This document shows positions 62,201 to 64,000 of a stretch of DNA of 64,000 bases, one piece after another. The translations under genes were made by a program, and so were the position numbers. The stretch's first letter is position 1. Every line of letters begins with the position of its first letter. The notes under the pieces were generated by a model, which saw only the letters and a list, made by a program, of their open reading frames with translations, was not told the DNA's origin and did no database searches. Origin of the DNA: 3107 sp001483205 (GTDB taxonomy: Bacteria > Pseudomonadota > Alphaproteobacteria > Rhodobacterales > Rhodobacteraceae); assembly GCA_964291375.2 (NCBI GenBank), contig OZ219809.1:1736001-1800000 (forward strand), read 5' to 3'.

Positions 62201-63185
62201 CGCCGGAAATCACCGGCGCAATGCTGCTGCTCAAATCCACCGCTGCATCCGAGCTGCCCTTTGTCACCTTAAAGGCGTCGTTGGACAGGTTCGCCGCCGC
62301 CGCCAGAGGCTCGGAGAACCTGATGACCAGCTTATCCCCCCGCACCTGAGCGCCAAGGGGTTCCGGGATGGTTTGCAGGACTATGCCGTTGATCTCGATA
62401 CTCAGGGAGTTCCTCAGAGGAAGGCAGTTTCCCCAGGTAACAGAAACATACCGCCTGCACTCGTCAGCAATGTTCCAATCGTTCAGGCCGTCGCTATCCT
62501 CAGCATCATTAGGTGTAGTCTCGTACACTCTTTGACCATCACCCGAAGCAACCCCAATAAGCACCAGAAAGTAATCGGTGTCCGGCTCCAGCACGGCCCC
62601 CGCCGGCGCAGTGATTGTTGGATTTAGCCCTTCAATAGTTCCAAAATCATACAACACTGTGCCACCGGGGTTGGTGCCACCACCCTCACGAATCGACACC
62701 CGCATCCCTGCCCTATGTGTATTCATGCGTCTCCGGACACTTGTCACCAGATAGCCTTCAGGGTTATCGCCGGTGTGGAATTTCTGTGCAAACCTATAAT
62801 TGTCCGCCCTATAACTCGACGTAGATCTGTTGCCCTGATCATAGTTGCTCACCAGCACGCGGTCGTCCTGCGCCGCCGCGGGCGCGGTGAGGGTGACCGC
62901 GCTGAGCAGCAGCACAGCGGTGAGGCACAGCAGGCGGGTGAGGCCGGAAACAGGCCCCGACGGGCGGCAGGGTGCCGGGTTCAGGCGGATCAAACGCTCC
63001 CGCAGGGCACACATCACACGACTCATGGCGTCAGCCCCCCCGTTGCAGGAAGCTGTTGCGGGGCAGGCCGTGCCCTGCTGCGCGCCACAGATTGCGGCTG
63101 CGGCTCCCGGCTCCCGGCTCCCGGCTCCCGGCTCCCGGCTGATTATAGCACCCAAACCCGGATCAAACGGTGATGTCAACGCCAT
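53280..63185 (-). CDS. Giant modular adhesin, N-terminal part (split by frameshifts)
   Basis: From the ATG at 63185 this ORF is 3301 residues; a second possible start is 63026 (MSRVMCALRERLI). A hydrophobic export segment (RLLCLTAVLLLSAVTLTAPA) follows ~75 residues of Arg/Gly/Pro-rich extension. The rest is a string of modules. These include SwmB-like (VVTLTLATALDGGQSSVTVD), cadherin-like with acidic calcium-type motifs, two tandem PKD-like repeats (DQSVASGTVVTLDGSGS), Cys-pair modules, one fibronectin III (VTITGLEAFTAYEAQVRAVN) and Calx-beta repeats. It stops within a Calx-beta repeat. The export route is probably the C-terminal barrel in the next ORF. Confidence 0.75.
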   Translation of the reverse strand: MALTSPFDPGLGAIISREPGAGSREPGAAAAICGAQQGTACPATASCNGGADAMSRVMCALRERLIRLNPAPCRPSGPVSGLTRLLCLTAVLLLSAVTLTAPAAAQDDRVLVSNYDQGNRSTSSYRADNYRFAQKFHTGDNPEGYLVTSVRRRMNTHRAGMRVSIREGGGTNPGGTVLYDFGTIEGLNPTITAPAGAVLEPDTDYFLVLIGVASGDGQRVYETTPNDAEDSDGLNDWNIADECRRYVSVTWGNCLPLRNSLSIEINGIVLQTIPEPLGAQVRGDKLVIRFSEPLAAAANLSNDAFKVTKGSSDAAVDLSSSIAPVISGDTVTLTLATAAVRTDRDFKVDYAAPASGSDNLLKDTYDNEVADFDDLAVTNLPASTAAPTASDGTVTATEDVAYTFQAPDFNFSDTDTHDALESVLIESLPGSDKGVLKLNDTLIVANNLGLRVSKAQLDAGELTYEPPADESGDDYTTFTFKVSDGASDSTSSYTMTIDVDTVPDVTQVAVTSTPNSGNSYGLAENIRVTVTFDEAVTVTGDPVFEIRVGGPAPAVTKNALYVSGSGTTALVFEYTVVADDRDNNGIWIEANALKLNGGTIRDSDNNNADITHARLGTQSGHRVDPTPPNTPPTVTGTPVVTTDEDTEYTFRSGDFNFSDADAGDTLDLVEIVSLPGSGKGTLKIEGKAFDVPETFYPGELDTDGLLTYEPPDDANGDDFATFTFRVNDGDDDSADATMTINVDSVPDVTDVAVTSTPTSGTTPKKYGAGEKIRITATFDEDVTVTGDPVINVEVGSNSRPAAYVSGTGTTELVFEYTVVAGDSDTDGISISADALGLNSGTIKDSDSHDADITHTALAAQSTHQVDGTLTPPDNAAPTVTGAEVTSDAPKSLVITFDEALDTSSVPAASAFTVKVDGTAEGTPTNVSISGAVVTLTLATALDGGQSSVTVDYTNPGTANSPLKDAANNEVATFTGQSVTNNAPACPDTASFPADALWTACLTVGVSSSGNDFGLVGDGSGEGALSPASFTHEGTEYTIDGIVESGTTLSISFDRALPDASNAWAFRGLLDSASLYIRGNAGHDTTTHTYTWNTPRDLWAAANVGDKVSVVLVLDHLPWVSDSTVDMDEDTPYVFQASDFPYTHTGGDFPLESVEIESLPTNGQLKLNGTVLTMSDVEFGYSVTRAQLDANQLTYEPPDDANGTGYAMFDFYVRVNGQAGFKFVGDVFSFATMTINVDSVPDVTGVAVTSEPTSGTTPKKYGAGEKIRITATFDEDVTVTGNPVINVEVGSNSRPAAYVSGSAAMELVFEYTVVAEDSDTDGISINANALGLNSGTIKDSDSHDADITHAALATQSDHQVDGTLTPPSTNTAPTAEAGSDQSVASGTVVTLDGSGSTDDDGTIATYAWARTGGSGSASVTLSDAAVAGPTFTADTLTSNDGAVTHIFTLTVTDDDGATASDTVTITVTPPDNAAPTAEAGSDQSVASGSVVTLDGSGTDSDGSIATYAWTRTGGTSSASVTLSDAAVAGPSFTADTLTSNDGAVTHIFTLTVTDDDGATASDTVTITVTPPDNAAPTASNRSVTTGENVAHTFAAAEFGFFDTDSGDTLASVKIETLPDQNHGALTLSNAAVTANRVIDVADIGNLVFTPAANWTGAATFTFKVNDGTADSTDTYTMTINVAPVPKVTQVAVTSTPGAAADTYGGGEVIQVTVTFDEAVTVTGTPFFRLRMGNSGGAPISDEDATYVSGSGTTALVFGYTVLAADRDNNGIWIPADALMLNGGTIQSTANNSIAAILNHTRLGTQGSHKVDGSLDSNAAPTSTGGSVTVDEDDNEFKFAAENFNFSDGDNDPLHSVKIVTLPANGKLQEGILVLSAGDSVAAANIGNLGFIPDPNWNGETSFTFRVNDGTVDSADATMTITVIPAPDVLAITNDETSGVRVTSTPRTFDDGGGKVYGATEEIQVTVTFDQAVIVTGTPQFELSFGSGRQRANYVSGSGTTALVFEYTVQSEDSDSNGISIPRNAVKAIEGSMIQSAANSPRRTNAYFAIFSRAPGTQSAHKVNGSLTPDETAPTVSSAVVAETAPKVLAITFDEPLATGSVPAASAFTVKVDGIDEPEPAAVEISGMVVNLTLATALDDSQTNVTVDYTNPGTDNSPLKDPSDNEVATFTNRAVDNQAPACPTGQPGNALWTACLTVQGDPEYGYAVNQYGVLTPAVFIFDGNNKQVTVNAVRKTTSGADSVFELGLTTEDPSVAAYWILQVGGTTLNFAEATQPSTNLFRWSLPADLDWTNANFGDKVSVSLTQGNRPPTSADKTVETDEDVAYTFAATDFAFDDDDADDNALVSVKIVSLLGDPGNTGTLSHDGTAIDDQNNLPVMVSKSDLESGLLTYTPPADANGTGYTGFTFRVNDGEDDSADATMTINVDSVPDVTQVAVTSEPNVDTDDPKDGTVDTYGLGEKIRITATFDEAVTVTGDPVVNVEVGSNSRPAAYVSGTGTMELVFEYTVVAADSDSDGIEIAANALGLNSGTIKDSDSHDADITHDALAAQGGHKVDGSLVLPGKPTAVTVAAVDGESTQLGVSWTAPSEPATDYDYRYRKKDTDPVSDWTTVDNTTITATTVTITGLEAFTAYEAQVRAVNAVGAGDWSDVQSGMTRRAVFLRLVPEVGDIHLQRPAGHVKGTFTVYVSTNPDLSEPPAIAAFTVKDDDDADRGTVSNIRVTSNGRAGYLFDVTVEAGYEGPLNVAVVAGALPGGANIAVSLPLVVDQTRPTVAISTDVVEPINIARNPESGFDVEIDLSDDSVIGTGSQDPGEERHFFREDDISVTNGDWHGESYTIYDRNGDRGVDIRATADSDFEGVMEIAVAANKFTDRVTNPNIAGSLTLTVDTKRPRIESIEHLTPESSPTNADSLTWRVTFTEDVKGVDLNDFTVSGTTAPLNFSEVTASRVYDLTASGGDLDTLNDTVTLGLVSTPGISDTADNSLTDTEPKETDERAYVVDNTPPTVASATVNRTTLVITFNEALGAASDLANSAFGVKKTVSGTEQAVTLSGAPVILDDTVTLTLASRVFVSDTDVKVSYTVPGTDSNNQIKDVAGNAAGSVTDQAVTNNTANVSATGTPMISGEVIVGGTLTAGLGTIADDDGLPATFPDDYSFQWVRQDDTSGTNPVNLGTDPTYTLVGGDLGKYITVKVTFDDGGGTEETRSTVTTGAVQPKIERQFVLTESSYTVTEGENLTVIAQMQDSNGNPAALQTDLKFILETVSDTATAQDDYIVPDNVFTLSQGDTSIELQVRTVEDGLVEGE
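58471..59076 (-). repeat. Two tandem 303-bp PKD-type coding repeats
   Basis: The DNA of the two units is almost identical with a period of 303 bases (101 codons): TTGTCCGGCGGCGTCACC is at 58471 and at 58774. Each encodes EAGSDQSVASG...VTLDGSG...TLTVTDDDGATASDTVTI. High identity at the DNA level suggests recent duplication or ongoing homogenisation. Confidence 0.85.
59092..59499 (-). repeat. 408-bp near-identical coding repeat, copy 1
   Basis: This segment and 60574-60981 are the same length and differ at only a small number of positions. A third, less complete relative lies at about 55518-55830. Each encodes a DSVPDVTxVAVTSxPTSGTT...SDTDGISI...DSDSHDADITH module. Confidence 0.8.
60574..60981 (-). 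repeat. 408-bp near-identical coding repeat, copy 2
   Basis: This is the partner of 59092-59499. Recombination between the two would delete 1482 bases, which is a whole number of codons, and so would shorten the protein without breaking the frame. Confidence 0.8.
63101..63140 (-). repeat. Heptanucleotide tandem repeat (CGGCTCC, 5.7 units) at the adhesin 5' end
   Basis: Five perfect units plus five bases of a 7-bp repeat lie just after the predicted start, encoding SREPGAGSREPGA on the minus strand. The paralogous gene has the same block with only 1.7 units (47248-47259). Since 7 is not a multiple of 3, gain or loss of a unit would change the reading frame if translation starts at 63185. Confidence 0.9.
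63142..63150 (-). promoter_or_regulatory. Extended -10-like sequence TGCTATAAT, giant adhesin
   Basis: This is the same extended -10-like nonamer as at 47259-47267. If it is a promoter, transcription would start inside the 7-bp repeat tract and translation would begin at the ATG at 63026. If it is not, it is coding sequence shared by the two paralogues. Confidence 0.25.
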
Positions 63186-63217
63186 TTCATGCCCTATGCT
63201 TTTACCTGCCTCAAGAA

Positions 63218-63228
63218 CACAACCCTGA
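63218..63228 (-). promoter_or_regulatory. TCAGGGTTGTG box upstream of the giant adhesin
   Basis: One copy of the box that is repeated before the other adhesin gene lies 33 bases from the ATG. Further upstream, TTGACATC and a CTTTTTCA-like stretch are also shared by both genes, so a common promoter region is likely. Confidence 0.4.
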
Positions 63229-63364
63229 CACAAAGACGCCGAATTGTTGTTCGCCCTTTTGAAGCTTGCTTGAAAAACCGGGTCGATGTCAACACTTGAA
63301 TAACCTTATTGGCGTTTTTTTGACCATACCAGGGGTTTGTTCAGGCCGGGGTCTGTCCCAGGGC

Positions 63365-63660
63365 CCGCGCCGACGACACAACGGCCACCAATGGTCGCTT
63401 CGCAGGGATCGGACGCGCCATTCGGGACACGCTCAATTCGCGCAAGGGCAAGCCCGTTCCGATGAATATTGATGTTGCGACGGCGGTAATCTATGCTGAG
63501 CCTGGCTTTGCGGGGCCGTTAGCGCGCGGGCTTTTTTGTCTGTCCCGCTCTGTCGGGGTCATTGCGCACGCCGGGAACAAATGAATCAGGGGGGCAGGAA
63601 CAAAGGACCGACGCCCCCGGCATACCGATGGACCTATGCCGGCCCGAATGCTATCGGGCA
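63365..63660 (+). pseudogene. Citrate-synthase-fold (citryl-CoA lyase-like) C-terminal fragment, frameshifted
   Basis: The + frame reads TNGRFAGIGRAIRDTLNSRK, then NIDVATAVIYAEPGFAGPLA, then RGLFCLSRSVGVIAHAGNK-stop. The continuation EQMNQGGRNKGPTPPAYRWT lies in another frame. This matches the C-terminal catalytic part of citrate synthase/citryl-CoA lyase-like proteins (SRSVG..AH..EQ). One missing base near 63588 (GCC GGG for GCC TGG G) explains the break. The N-terminal domain is absent. It lies directly before a TctC-type gene, suggesting a former citrate-related cluster. Confidence 0.7.
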
Positions 63661-63723
63661 GCCACAACGGGCACTACAGGCCCGAACAACCGAAGACAGC
63701 AACGTATCAATGGAGGAACTCAG

Positions 63724-64000
63724 ATGCTGACACTCACACATACCCGCCGCAGAGCCATAAGGCTCCTTACCGCTTCGACAATGGCATTGGGCCTCGCGGC
63801 CCCTGGCTTTGCTGACAGTCATCAGGTTGTCGATAGCATCCACTTCCTGATCCCCGGTGGCGCTGGTGGCGGCTGGGACGGCACCGCGCGCGGCACGGGC
63901 GAAGCCCTGACCAACGCCGGTCTCGTCGGCTCTGCATCTTACGAAAACATGTCGGGCGGGGGCGGCGGCAAGGCCATCGGCTTTTTGATCGAAAACGCCG
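63724..64000 (+). CDS. TctC-type tripartite tricarboxylate transporter substrate-binding protein, 5' part
   Basis: The ATG at 63724 has CAATGGAGGAACTCAG upstream. A signal peptide follows (RRRAIRLLTASTMALGLAAP then GFA), then VDSIHFLIPGGAGGGWDGTA and SYENMSGGGGGKAIGFLIEN, typical of the Bug/TctC family, where the PGGAGGGWD loop contacts the carboxylate ligand. It runs off the window after about 92 codons. Membrane subunits TctA and TctB would be expected downstream. The ligand is likely a tricarboxylate or similar acid. Confidence 0.88.
   Translation, partial: MLTLTHTRRRAIRLLTASTMALGLAAPGFADSHQVVDSIHFLIPGGAGGGWDGTARGTGEALTNAGLVGSASYENMSGGGGGKAIGFLIENA

Overview
The window looks like the chromosome of a GC-rich alphaproteobacterium, most likely of the Rhodobacteraceae/roseobacter group. 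Support comes from the S10/spc ribosomal gene order, an ALAS-type hemA, a RodZ-like protein, a DUF6441 prophage-type gene, and accessory genes (ArdC, ParB-like protein, MobF relaxase) of the kind found on plasmids of this group. I saw no rRNA, tRNA or CRISPR array.

Layout. (1) 1-7.6 kb: rplD (3' end) to rpmD, all on the + strand and tightly packed. The operon then stops, and rplO, secY and adk are not in the window. (2) 7.6-12.4 kb: hemF, a GHKL-type ATPase with a small coupled partner gene, and selO. (3) 12.4-25 kb: a mosaic of broken mobile and foreign DNA. It holds a DUF6441 remnant, a frameshifted uracil-DNA-glycosylase-like gene, a CoiA-like remnant fused to an IS3-type fragment, tandem IS5-family copies, a broken pair of tyrosine recombinases, a truncated ardC, a split ParB-like gene enclosing a cytochrome P450 cassette between 40-bp direct repeats, and a MobF relaxase fragment cut by a second IS array. 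(4) 25-34.2 kb: an aromatic hydroxylase resembling 3-hydroxybenzoate 4-monooxygenase, then gloB, clpA, ispG, a RodZ-like gene and hemA. (5) 34.3-37.2 kb: a PvuII-type restriction-modification system whose two genes have both lost their 5' ends to a third IS array. (6) 37.2-43.3 kb: mltB-like transglycosylase, HIT hydrolase, Hpt protein, TbpB-like lipoprotein, response regulator/PP2C phosphatase and an NYN-domain protein. (7) 43.5-63.2 kb: two paralogous giant surface proteins on the - strand, made of repeated adhesin modules with a C-terminal outer-membrane barrel. The larger is split by two single-base frameshifts and carries a 7-bp tandem repeat at its 5' end. (8) 63.3-64 kb: a decayed citrate-synthase-fold gene and the start of a TctC-type binding protein.

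Seven IS5-family copies (five complete, two truncated) lie in three head-to-tail arrays with an 840-bp period and CTAG between copies. Each array joins sequences that do not belong together, so IS-mediated deletion appears to have shaped the accessory region. Several inferred frameshifts fall in short homopolymers, so real gene decay must be separated from consensus error before conclusions are drawn from the broken genes.
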